From assembly GCA_965231025.1 (NCBI GenBank), contig OZ246407.1, positions 372,001-436,000 of the forward strand: a stretch of 64,000 nt of DNA, read 5' to 3'. Below, in pieces: positions 7,267 to 14,912 of the stretch (positions within the stretch are counted from its first letter, which is position 1; every line of letters starts with the position of its first letter). The translations under genes and the position numbers were made by a program. Source of the DNA: PALSA-1335 sp965231025. GTDB taxonomy: Bacteria; Patescibacteriota; Gracilibacteria; UBA1369. The notes under the pieces were generated by a model. It ran no database searches. It worked only from the letters and a program-made list of their open reading frames with translations, and had not been told where the DNA came from.

Positions 7267-9753
7267 TTAGGAAGGGAGTGGAATGATTTTCACCACGGCC
7301 TTTTTCTTTGGCGAAACATTCACGACCTTCTTGGTGATCTTCATCGGGGTTTTTTCTTTGGACGGAACCAGAGCGATCTTCAGGACGTCGTCGAACGTTT
7401 TAACGCAGTGGATGGTAATGTTTTTAAGAAGATGCTGGGGAATATCGGCGAGATCCTTTTTGTTGCGGTCGGGGATGATAATATCCTTGATTTGGGCCCG
7501 CTTCGCCGCGAGGAGTTTTTCCTTCAGCCCGCCGATGGGCAGAATACGGCCGGTTAACGTAATTTCGCCGGTCATGGCGACATTTCTCCGGACGGGGCGG
7601 TTGGTCAGAAGAGAAACAAGCGCGGTGCTCATGGTAATGCCGGCCGAGGGACCGTCTTTGGGCGTTGCGCCTTCAGGCACATGAACGTGAATGTCGTATT
7701 TTTCAAAAAGTTCGTCTTTTATCCCAAAGTGAGCCGCATTGCTGCGGATGAAACTTAACGCGGTCTTGGCGGACTCTTCCATCACTTCCCCGAGGTTTCC
7801 GGTCAGGATCAGATTTTTGCTGCCTTTCATGAGCGCGGCCTCAATAAAAATGATATCACCGCCGAACGGAGTCCATGCAAGTCCGGTGGAAACACCGACA
7901 ACATCCTTGTCTTCCGCCTTTTCATAATCGAATTTTTCAACACCCAGAAACTCAACGACATCCTTGACGCCGACCTGTTTGGTCACCTCTTTGGTTTCAA
8001 TCATCTTCTTGGCGACCTTGCGGCAAATGGAAGCGATTTCACGCTCCAGTTCGCGCAGTCCGGCCTCAAACGTGTAGGCGCGGATAACTTTAATGATCGC
8101 CTCGTCGGTCATGGTGAACGGAAAAGGTTCCAATCCGTTGAGCTTTTGTTGTTTTGGCAGAAGATATTTATGGGCGATCACCATCTTTTCCTCTTCGGTA
8201 TAACCTGGCAGTTCGATAATCTCCATGCGGTCCAGAAGAGCGGGTGGAATGGGATCCAGAATATTTGCGGTCGTGACGAATAATATTTTGCTCAAATTGA
8301 AAGGTACGTCCAGATAGTGGTCCGTGAACGCGAAATTCTGTTCGGGATCCAGTACTTCAATAAGGGCGGCGGCGGGATCTCCCTGGAAATCGCGGCCGAT
8401 CTTGTCGATTTCGTCGAGCATAAACACGGGGTCGTTGAACTGTGCCCGCTTGATGCTCTGGATAATGCGGCCCGGCATCGCGCCCACGTAGGTTCTGCGG
8501 TGTCCGCGGATATCGGCCTCGTCTCGTATGCCGCCAAGGGAAGTGTGGATAAACGCACGGCCCAGGGCGCGCGCGATGGAACGTCCGAGGGATGTTTTCC
8601 CCACGCCCGGTGGACCGGCAAAACAAAGGATGGTCGCTCCCGGCGAACCCTGGAGCTGATAGACGGAAAGATACTCCAGAATGCGTTCCTTGATTTTTTC
8701 CAGACCGTAATGGTCCTCATCCAGGATTTTCCTGGCTTTTTTTACGTCAACTTTGGCGTCTGAACTTTTGTTCCACGGCATGTCGCAGAGCCACTCAATA
8801 TAGGTTCGTGCCACGCCGAACTCGGGGGAAAACGGGAAGATCTTTTTCAGACGCTCCAGCTCCACCTTCGCGATTTTTTCAACCTCTTCCGGCATATTTG
8901 CAGCCGTGATTCGTTTCTGCAGTTCCTTGATCTCATCGTGGTTGTCCATTCCCTCCATTCCGGGAATGCCGCCGGCATCCTTATCACCAAGCTCTTTTTT
9001 AATTACCTTCATTTCCTGGCGGAGGAGATAATCCCGCTCGGATTTTTCCACGTCCTTGTTCATTTCGGAATGTATTTTTTTACGGATCTCCTGAAGCAGC
9101 AACTCCTTGTTCAGGTATTCGGAGATCTTCTTGAGACGTTCTTCGAGCCCCTCGATTTCCAGGACCGACTGTTTCCGTTTGACCTCAAGAGTGAGATAAG
9201 AGGCCGCGAGATCGGCCAGTTCTTCAACATCGGTAAGGTTATCGAGTCCGATCAGAAGATCAGCGGGGAGAGTTTTTCCTCCTCGGGATACTCTGGCGAT
9301 CAGCTCCTTTACGTCATGCATGAGAGCTTCCGCCTCAAGGCTTGGCTCCTTTACTTTTGGTATCATTTTTACCCTGGCCTGTACATAGGGCTCTGTGGCC
9401 ATGAACTCATCGATCCGGACACGGTTGATTCCTTCGACAAGAACCATGGCGTCGGCCCCTTCCCCTTTAATGACCTGAAGCACGGCTGCCGCCGTACCCA
9501 CCCGATAGAGATTCTCCACCGGCGGTACGGATTTGAGGGGACTCATTTCTGAAAACAGACCGATGAGTTCCTTCTGTTCCATGGATTGCCGGATGGCCTC
9601 AAGGAGTTCCGCATTCTTCACGTACACGGAGACAACCATGGAGGGAAATACCACCAGATCTTTCACCGGTACGACGGGAATCTGTTCGGGCAGTTTGTAT
9701 TCCTGGGGGCTGTTGAGTTTGGTGAGATCCAGAGGGGGCAGTGAAGAAGCCAT
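7267..9753 (-). CDS. lon: ATP-dependent protease Lon
   Basis: A full-length (828 aa) Lon, degrading misfolded and regulatory proteins in the cytoplasm. The N-terminal LON substrate domain (about 20-215, IPVVPVKDLVVFPSMV) is followed by a coiled helical region, the AAA+ module (Walker A GPPGVGKTSLGRS, Walker B VFMLDEIDKIG) and the serine protease domain with PKDGPSAGIT (catalytic Ser) and TGEITLTGRILPIGGLKEK (catalytic Lys). The tail after about residue 800 is short and Lys-rich. Start 9753 (MASSLPP) is preferred over upstream in-frame codons, which would encode a non-family hydrophobic extension overlapping the promoter. Monocistronic. Confidence 0.97.
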   Translation of the reverse strand: MASSLPPLDLTKLNSPQEYKLPEQIPVVPVKDLVVFPSMVVSVYVKNAELLEAIRQSMEQKELIGLFSEMSPLKSVPPVENLYRVGTAAAVLQVIKGEGADAMVLVEGINRVRIDEFMATEPYVQARVKMIPKVKEPSLEAEALMHDVKELIARVSRGGKTLPADLLIGLDNLTDVEELADLAASYLTLEVKRKQSVLEIEGLEERLKKISEYLNKELLLQEIRKKIHSEMNKDVEKSERDYLLRQEMKVIKKELGDKDAGGIPGMEGMDNHDEIKELQKRITAANMPEEVEKIAKVELERLKKIFPFSPEFGVARTYIEWLCDMPWNKSSDAKVDVKKARKILDEDHYGLEKIKERILEYLSVYQLQGSPGATILCFAGPPGVGKTSLGRSIARALGRAFIHTSLGGIRDEADIRGHRRTYVGAMPGRIIQSIKRAQFNDPVFMLDEIDKIGRDFQGDPAAALIEVLDPEQNFAFTDHYLDVPFNLSKILFVTTANILDPIPPALLDRMEIIELPGYTEEEKMVIAHKYLLPKQQKLNGLEPFPFTMTDEAIIKVIRAYTFEAGLRELEREIASICRKVAKKMIETKEVTKQVGVKDVVEFLGVEKFDYEKAEDKDVVGVSTGLAWTPFGGDIIFIEAALMKGSKNLILTGNLGEVMEESAKTALSFIRSNAAHFGIKDELFEKYDIHVHVPEGATPKDGPSAGITMSTALVSLLTNRPVRRNVAMTGEITLTGRILPIGGLKEKLLAAKRAQIKDIIIPDRNKKDLADIPQHLLKNITIHCVKTFDDVLKIALVPSKEKTPMKITKKVVNVSPKKKAVVKIIPLPS

Positions 9754-9777
9754 AGTGCATAATGAAAAATTCTTAAC

Positions 9778-9783
9778 ATTATA
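9778..9783 (-). promoter_or_regulatory. -10 box of lon
   Basis: TATAAT on the minus strand with a 24-base gap to the lon ATG. The next bases (GTTAAGAAT) match those abutting the hisA-like start at 14179-14191, giving a shared 13-mer. Confidence 0.5.
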
Positions 9784-9960
9784 GCAAAAAATAACGAATA
9801 ATTCTAGAAAGATCCTCACAAAGTCCCGAAATATATAATTAAAAAACATTTCAAGGATTTGCATAGTAGATTTGGCTTACCCATGCGGGGTACGGGCTTC
9901 AAGAAATCGGGGAAATGTGTTAAGATGTAAAGATTTATTATAAAAATTAACACAAAACCT

Positions 9961-10974
9961 ATGGAACTCTTCAACAAAATAAAGAAACTATTCCTGAAGG
10001 AGGAACAGCAAACCGTTCTTGCGCCAGAACAACAGGTCGTTGAACAGGAACAGGAGGAAACCCAGGAGGAGGTCACTCCGGGTACGAAAATCAAGGTGGT
10101 GGCCGCCCTGCTCGTCGTCGGATTTGCCGCCTACGTTGCATACTGGATCCAGGAACCCGTGGAGATCAGAGCGGACGTGTTGGGTTCGGGATCGACAATG
10201 CAGAGCGAAACCCAGAGTTCCACACAGGCACCATCGGGTACCACTCAGGAGGTTTCCATCAGCGATTTCGCGTTCGACCCGTCGACACTGAGCGTCGATA
10301 AGGGGACAACGGTGGTTTGGACGAACAAAGACAGTGTTCCGCACAGTATCGTCGGTGACAACTTCAGCAGTTCACCGCTGAACCCTGGTGAAAGCTATAC
10401 TTATACCTTCACCTCGGTAGGTTCGTTTGCATACAACTGTTCTTTCCATCCGCAGATGAAAGGATACGTTATTGTCGCCGGCTCATCCGAAGAGGAAGTG
10501 CTGACGGGATTTGGCGCGGGCACATCGTTAGGCCTGGAATCGGGCGCGGATGAGACCGCAAGTCAGACGATGACGGAGGAATCAGCATCCTTACCTGGTG
10601 AGACTCCATCTGAAACCCCTGCGGAAACAACCGCGGCGATGGAACCGGAACAGCTTTATACGAACTCGGCTTCGGCCCCGGCGGACGAACTCCACGGTGC
10701 CGCGCTCCAGTCATTGAGTTCAAGTTTGAGCAATGTCGGGAACATGGCTGCCAGCTCTGGAGAAAGCGCGCAGGGCAGCGCGGCGCTTTCCGCGGAACAG
10801 CAGGCTGCCGCCACAGCACAGGCCCAGGCTCAAGCACAAGCGCAAGCCGCGATGGCAGATCAGAAAGGAAAACTCGCCAGCTCCGGACCGGAGGACGTGA
10901 TATACGCCGGAATGTTCGGCCTGATTCTCTACCTCAACCGCAGGAAGCTTCGCAATCTGCATAAATCGCTGTAA
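9961..10974 (+). CDS. Cupredoxin-domain surface protein with sorting-like tail
   Basis: 337 residues. A charged Gln/Glu-rich cytoplasmic start is followed by a transmembrane helix (about 43-62) and a plastocyanin/azurin-like cupredoxin domain (about 95-175). The copper ligand set is visible: PHSIV (His) and YNCSFHPQMKG (Cys, His, Met). Residues 180-300 are a low-complexity Ser/Glu/Ala linker with an AQAQAQAQAQA run. The C-terminus reads LASSGPED, then a hydrophobic stretch, then NRRKLR, resembling a cell-wall sorting signal (LAxTG-like with Ser for Thr). Likely an envelope copper protein for electron transfer or copper binding; a partner oxidase is not in the window. A strong terminator follows. 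Confidence 0.82.
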   Translation: MELFNKIKKLFLKEEQQTVLAPEQQVVEQEQEETQEEVTPGTKIKVVAALLVVGFAAYVAYWIQEPVEIRADVLGSGSTMQSETQSSTQAPSGTTQEVSISDFAFDPSTLSVDKGTTVVWTNKDSVPHSIVGDNFSSSPLNPGESYTYTFTSVGSFAYNCSFHPQMKGYVIVAGSSEEEVLTGFGAGTSLGLESGADETASQTMTEESASLPGETPSETPAETTAAMEPEQLYTNSASAPADELHGAALQSLSSSLSNVGNMAASSGESAQGSAALSAEQQAAATAQAQAQAQAQAAMADQKGKLASSGPEDVIYAGMFGLILYLNRRKLRNLHKSL

Positions 10975-11016
10975 GAAGGGGAAAACATCCTTTGCACCTG
11001 CTGAAAATGACATTCT

Positions 11017-11052
11017 CCCCGGGTTCCGGCTTCGTCCGCACCCGGGGTTTTT
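11017..11052 (+). terminator. Rho-independent terminator after cupredoxin gene
   Basis: CCCCGGGT (11017-11024) pairs with ACCCGGGG (11040-11047), followed by five T. The 15-base loop itself can form a small GC-rich hairpin. Confidence 0.88.
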
Positions 11053-11149
11053 ATTGCTCTTCGAAAAATTCAACCCTCCCTACTCATATTCAGCTTGTCC
11101 TTGAGGGGCCGGCACGCTACACTTGTAACCGCATTACAATGAGCTTTTT

Positions 11150-11998
11150 ATGGATATCGTGAGTAAATGGTTGGCGGAATTCATCCTCTTCATCGGGCAC
11201 CAGACCCAGGGATTTTGGGATAACCTGACGCTTCTGAACTTTTCGCCCGTTCAGGTGATCATCGACATTCTTCTGGTTTCGATCCTTTTCTATTACCTTT
11301 TTGCCCTGTTGAAAGGCAGCCGCGCGGTCAACATCCTCATCGGACTGGTGATCGTCGGGTTTGTTTTCGCGATGAGCAAAGTACTGCAGCTGGTGACCCT
11401 CGGATGGCTGCTGGACCGGTTTCTCACGGTAATACTGGTGGCAATCCCGGTCATTTTTCAACAGGAGCTGCGCATGGCGCTTGAAAAACTCGGGCACACG
11501 AAGATTCCGCTGAGCCAAAAAGAAAAAGAGATGACGGCCATCATCAACCACCTCGTGGAATCCTGCGACTACATGAGCAAGCAAAAGATCGGTGCGCTGA
11601 TCGTGCTGGAAAATTCCGTCCCGCTCAAGGAGTACATTGACACGGGCATCCCGATGAACTCGAAGATTTCCAAGGAACTCATCCTCAGTATTTTCATGAA
11701 CAGGTCCCCGCTGCATGATGGCGCCGTCATCATCCGCGAAGGCCTGGTGGCGGCGGCGTCGTGCGTGCTGCCGCACTCGTTCAAAACATACAGCCAGGTC
11801 TCCGGGACCCGCCACAAGGCGGCTCTTGGACTTTCCGAAATCAGTGACGCAAAAATCATCGTGGTTTCGGAGGAAAAAGGTACGATTTCGTTCGCGCAAA
11901 ACGGACATCTGGAGCAGAACCTTTCGCTCACACGGCTCCAGATTCTTCTTACGGATTTCCTCAAACCACAAAGGCACCATAAAAAGAAAAAAGCATGA
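11150..11998 (+). CDS. cdaA: Diadenylate cyclase CdaA (c-di-AMP synthase)
   Basis: A 282-residue membrane enzyme making cyclic di-AMP from two ATP. Three N-terminal transmembrane helices (about 33-100) precede a coiled linker and the DAC domain (about 120-262). The active-site DGA motif is in LHDGAVIIREG and the second motif reads GTRHKAALGLSE, where the usual RHR is RHK. The start overlaps no upstream gene; a TACAAT box lies nine bases before ATG, leaving at most a very short leader. The stop overlaps the start of cdaR by four bases (ATGA), so the pair is translationally coupled as in Firmicutes; glmM, the usual third member, is absent. Confidence 0.93.
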   Translation: MDIVSKWLAEFILFIGHQTQGFWDNLTLLNFSPVQVIIDILLVSILFYYLFALLKGSRAVNILIGLVIVGFVFAMSKVLQLVTLGWLLDRFLTVILVAIPVIFQQELRMALEKLGHTKIPLSQKEKEMTAIINHLVESCDYMSKQKIGALIVLENSVPLKEYIDTGIPMNSKISKELILSIFMNRSPLHDGAVIIREGLVAAASCVLPHSFKTYSQVSGTRHKAALGLSEISDAKIIVVSEEKGTISFAQNGHLEQNLSLTRLQILLTDFLKPQRHHKKKKA

Positions 11999-12918
11999 CA
12001 GGATTTTTCAAAAACTGGGAACTGAAGATTTTGGCCCTGCTGTCGGCCATAGTTTTGTGGTTCTTTGTGGTGGGCATCGAGAACAACTCCTACCGTTTCC
12101 CGGAAGAGATCGAGATCCACGCCGTGAACGTTCCATCGGCCATGAGCGTATCCAACGACCTCGGCAAAGCAAAAATCCGTATCAGGGTGGAGCAGGACAT
12201 GATAAAAAACCTCACCAAGAGCGATTTTGACCTTTCCGTCGACCTGAAGAACGGACAGGTGGGGGAGCAGGACGTAGCCCTGTCAGCGACCTCCAAAAAC
12301 GACAAAGTCACCATCCTCAAAGTGGAACCTTCCACAGTCCACGTCGTACTGGAACCGATCAAGGAAAAAGATCTGAAAATCAAAACCGTGGTAACCGGAA
12401 ACCCGGCAAAGGGCTACAGTGTGAAGGATGTTCAGATCTCACCAACGACCGTGAAAGTCAGCGGCGGGGAAAGTTTGTTGGCCAAGCTGTCTTCCATCAC
12501 CGCCGAAATCAAACTCGACGGAGGTGAAAGCAGCAACTTCAAACAGAACGTCACCCTCAAACTTCCGGAAAACATTTCATCGCTCAAAAATGTCACGCTC
12601 GGCTCGGAGCAGGCGCTCGTGGAAGTGACCATAGAGCAGGACATTCAGCAGAAAACCGTTGTGGTGAAACCGAACCTCCAGGGCAAAGTGGATCTGGTGG
12701 TTATTTCAAAAAAGCTGGTCGTCTCACCCGAAACGGTGACGATCAGAGGCAAAGAGGAGGTGCTCAGCGGCATTGAAAGCATCGAAACCGAACCGGTTTC
12801 CCTCGATCTGCTCAAATTTGCCGAGACTCCCACGAAAGTAAAACTTATTCTCCCCAAAGGCGTCAGCCTTCCTGACTCGCAGCCAAACGCTGTTATGATT
12901 TCTTTAACCGCCCTCTAA
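11995..12918 (+). CDS. cdaR: YbbR-domain regulator CdaR
   Basis: 307 residues: a short cytoplasmic start, one transmembrane helix (about 9-28, LALLSAIVLWFFVVG), then three YbbR-type beta repeats. Each repeat has the V.G.P..GY or V.V.G signature: VVTGNPAKGYSVKDV, PTTVKVSGGESLL and PETVTIRGKEEVL. The family sits outside the membrane and binds or controls the cyclase CdaA. The four-base overlap with cdaA supports that pairing. The next gene, ychF, begins five bases after the stop, so the three genes are probably co-transcribed. Confidence 0.88.
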   Translation: MTGFFKNWELKILALLSAIVLWFFVVGIENNSYRFPEEIEIHAVNVPSAMSVSNDLGKAKIRIRVEQDMIKNLTKSDFDLSVDLKNGQVGEQDVALSATSKNDKVTILKVEPSTVHVVLEPIKEKDLKIKTVVTGNPAKGYSVKDVQISPTTVKVSGGESLLAKLSSITAEIKLDGGESSNFKQNVTLKLPENISSLKNVTLGSEQALVEVTIEQDIQQKTVVVKPNLQGKVDLVVISKKLVVSPETVTIRGKEEVLSGIESIETEPVSLDLLKFAETPTKVKLILPKGVSLPDSQPNAVMISLTAL

Positions 12919-12922
12919 GACT

Positions 12923-14011
12923 ATGAAAATCGGAATTGTCGGACTTCCCAACGTGGGAAAATCAACCCTTTTTAACGCACTCACCAAATCCAAAAGCGCC
13001 ATGGCGGCCAACTACCCGTTTTGTACCATCGACCCCAATGTGGGTGTGGTGGAAGTTCCCGATCACCGTCTCCAGAAACTTATTGAACTCGTTGTCCCGC
13101 AAAAAACCATTCCGGCGATCGTGGAGTTTGTTGACATCGCGGGGCTGGTCAAGGGCGCCAGCGAGGGCGAAGGTTTGGGAAACCAGTTCCTGGCCCACAT
13201 CCGGGAGTGTGACGCCATCGCCCAGGTCGTCCGCGTCTTCAGCGACGGAAACGTAATTCACGTCCACGGGAACGTTGACCCGAAACGGGACATGGAAATA
13301 CTCGAGACAGAGCTCATCCTGGCCGATCTCCAGACCGTCCAGAAACGAGCGGCAAAGGCTAAAAACGATGCAAAATCGGGCGACAAGAAAAAAGCGCAAT
13401 ACGCCGCGCTGGTGGAAAAGGTTGAGAGACTTCTCAGCGAAGGGAAAAAGATCATCGACGTGGGCTTTACCGAAGAAGAAAAAACGGACATCTCCGATCT
13501 GCACCTTTTGACGGCCAAGCCTCTTTTATACATTGCCAACGTGAGTGAAAACGACGTCCAAAGTTTTGACGCGGAAGCGTTCAAAAAAAATCTCAGCCTC
13601 CGTCCTGACCAGAAAGTCATCCCCATCTCCGCGAAGATCGAAGAAGAGCTGGGGGCGCTCAGCGATGAAGAGGCAAAAATGTTTCTCTCTGATTTGGGAC
13701 TGAAGGAAACTGGCTTGAACGCCCTCATTCGCGCGGCATATGAAACCCTTGGCCTCATCACCTATTTCACGGCCGGTGTAAAAGAGGTCCGCGCCTGGAC
13801 TATTCACCAGGGGGATAAAGGTCCCCAGGCCGCCGGGGTCATCCATACGGATTTTGAAAAAGGCTTCATCTGCGCGGAAACCATAGCCTACGAGGATTTT
13901 GTGACAGCTGGCAGCGAACAGGCCGCCAAGGAAAAAGGGTTCATGCGCACGGAAGGAAAAGAATATGTCGTGAAGGACGGCGACATCATGCACTTCAGAT
14001 TTAACAACTAG
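12923..14011 (+). CDS. ychF: Ribosome-binding GTPase/ATPase YchF
   Basis: A full-length (362 aa) member of the universally conserved YchF/OLA1 family. G1 is GLPNVGKSTLFNAL, G2/G3 surround FCTIDPNVGVVEVPD and DIAGLVKGASEGEGLGNQFL, and the G4 position reads YIANVSEND (the NxxE variant that gives ATP preference). A coiled-coil insertion lies about 130-200, and the C-terminal TGS domain includes FTAGVKEVRAWTIHQG and ends EYVVKDGDIMHFRFNN. It acts on ribosomes and stress responses. There is no Shine-Dalgarno before the ATG; it follows cdaR closely. Confidence 0.97.
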   Translation: MKIGIVGLPNVGKSTLFNALTKSKSAMAANYPFCTIDPNVGVVEVPDHRLQKLIELVVPQKTIPAIVEFVDIAGLVKGASEGEGLGNQFLAHIRECDAIAQVVRVFSDGNVIHVHGNVDPKRDMEILETELILADLQTVQKRAAKAKNDAKSGDKKKAQYAALVEKVERLLSEGKKIIDVGFTEEEKTDISDLHLLTAKPLLYIANVSENDVQSFDAEAFKKNLSLRPDQKVIPISAKIEEELGALSDEEAKMFLSDLGLKETGLNALIRAAYETLGLITYFTAGVKEVRAWTIHQGDKGPQAAGVIHTDFEKGFICAETIAYEDFVTAGSEQAAKEKGFMRTEGKEYVVKDGDIMHFRFNN

Positions 14012-14033
14012 AAATGTTATTCATGGCCTCCTC

Positions 14034-14156
14034 GCTCTGCGTTGATAATGACATCTGCAGAGCGCAGCTGGCGAGGCATCATGCATGCCGAGACATTTGC
14101 GAGGGCGTACATGCTAGCCCGAGCAAACCGCGAAGCGTTCATTATCAACGCAGAGC
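14034..14156 (+). repeat. Structured repeat element, copy 1
   Basis: A 16-bp perfect outer stem (14034-14049 with 14141-14156) encloses a core with helix GAGCGC/GCGTTC (14060-14065/14135-14140), hairpin GGCAT/ATGCC (14075-14089), stem TTTGC/GCAAA (14096-14100/14123-14127) and hairpin GGGC/GCCC (14103-14120). The core matches copy 2 at 34529-34669; the outer arms do not match in sequence but pair in both. It fills the ychF to hisA-like gap. Confidence 0.82.
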
Positions 14157-14191
14157 GGAGAGAATAAAAAAATATTTGTAATGTTAAGAAT

Positions 14192-14908
14192 ATGGAAATC
14201 ATCCCGGCGATGTACATTCTGGACGGTCGTTGTGTGGCTTTATACAAAGGAAGCTACGAACAGAAGGAGACGTATTACAAAAGCCCGGTGGAAATGGCGA
14301 GGTATTTTGAAAAAGGCGGCGCGCTAAAACTGCATCTTGTGGATCTGGACAGCCGCAGGGAAGGGAAGTTCACCCAGCGTGAAATTATCGGCCGGATCAT
14401 CGCCTCGGTGCAAATTCCGGTTCAGCTGGAGGCCAGTTTTCAGAACCTCGAAGACATGAAGGCCGCTTTTGCGAAGGGGGCCGCAAAGATCATCATCAGG
14501 CCGTTTGCGCTCAACGCCGTCAGGGAAGCGGTGCAAAGTTTCGGGGCCGATAAAGTGATCGTTGAAATCCAGTCAAAGGGAAGCGGCGTGATGGGGGACG
14601 GAAAAACATCCGACGGAGAACTGATCGACGTCGTTGATTTTGCCGAAAAACTCATCCCTCTGGGGGTCAAAGAGATCGTGTACAAAGATGAACGGAGCGA
14701 GGGAACCCTGATCCACCCGAATTACGACGAAATGGACCGCCTGTTTTTAATTACTGGCAACGATCTCAAAATTTACGCTTCCGGAGGGATTTCGGAGATC
14801 AAACACCTTCTCCTTCTCAAAAAAATCGGCGCATCCGGCGCGATCATCGGAAAAGCCTTTTACGAAAAGAAACTGAGCATCAAGGAGGCTCTGGCCGCCG
14901 TGGAGTAA
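14192..14908 (+). CDS. HisA/HisF-family TIM-barrel protein, catalytic Asp lost
   Basis: A 238-residue (beta/alpha)8 barrel of the HisA/HisF family: start IIPAMYILDGRCVALYKGSY, LHLVDLDSRREGK strand, YASGGISEIKHL phosphate loop and GASGAIIGKAFYEKK end. True HisA isomerises ProFAR in histidine synthesis using Asp in IPA.D.LDG and Asp in the fifth strand; here the first is Tyr (PAMYILDG) and the second region reads VEIQSKGSG. The first phosphate loop (usually GGGIR) is EASFQN. No other his gene is in the window. It may therefore bind a phosphosugar or act on another substrate; histidine biosynthesis is unlikely. The ATG directly abuts a TGTAAT-N9 promoter-like sequence. Confidence 0.8.
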   Translation: MEIIPAMYILDGRCVALYKGSYEQKETYYKSPVEMARYFEKGGALKLHLVDLDSRREGKFTQREIIGRIIASVQIPVQLEASFQNLEDMKAAFAKGAAKIIIRPFALNAVREAVQSFGADKVIVEIQSKGSGVMGDGKTSDGELIDVVDFAEKLIPLGVKEIVYKDERSEGTLIHPNYDEMDRLFLITGNDLKIYASGGISEIKHLLLLKKIGASGAIIGKAFYEKKLSIKEALAAVE

Positions 14909-14912
14909 TGCT

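Noticed and set aside
14192..14908. Functional histidine-biosynthesis gene hisA
   Set aside because: Both catalytic Asp positions and the first phosphate loop are replaced, and no other his gene is present.
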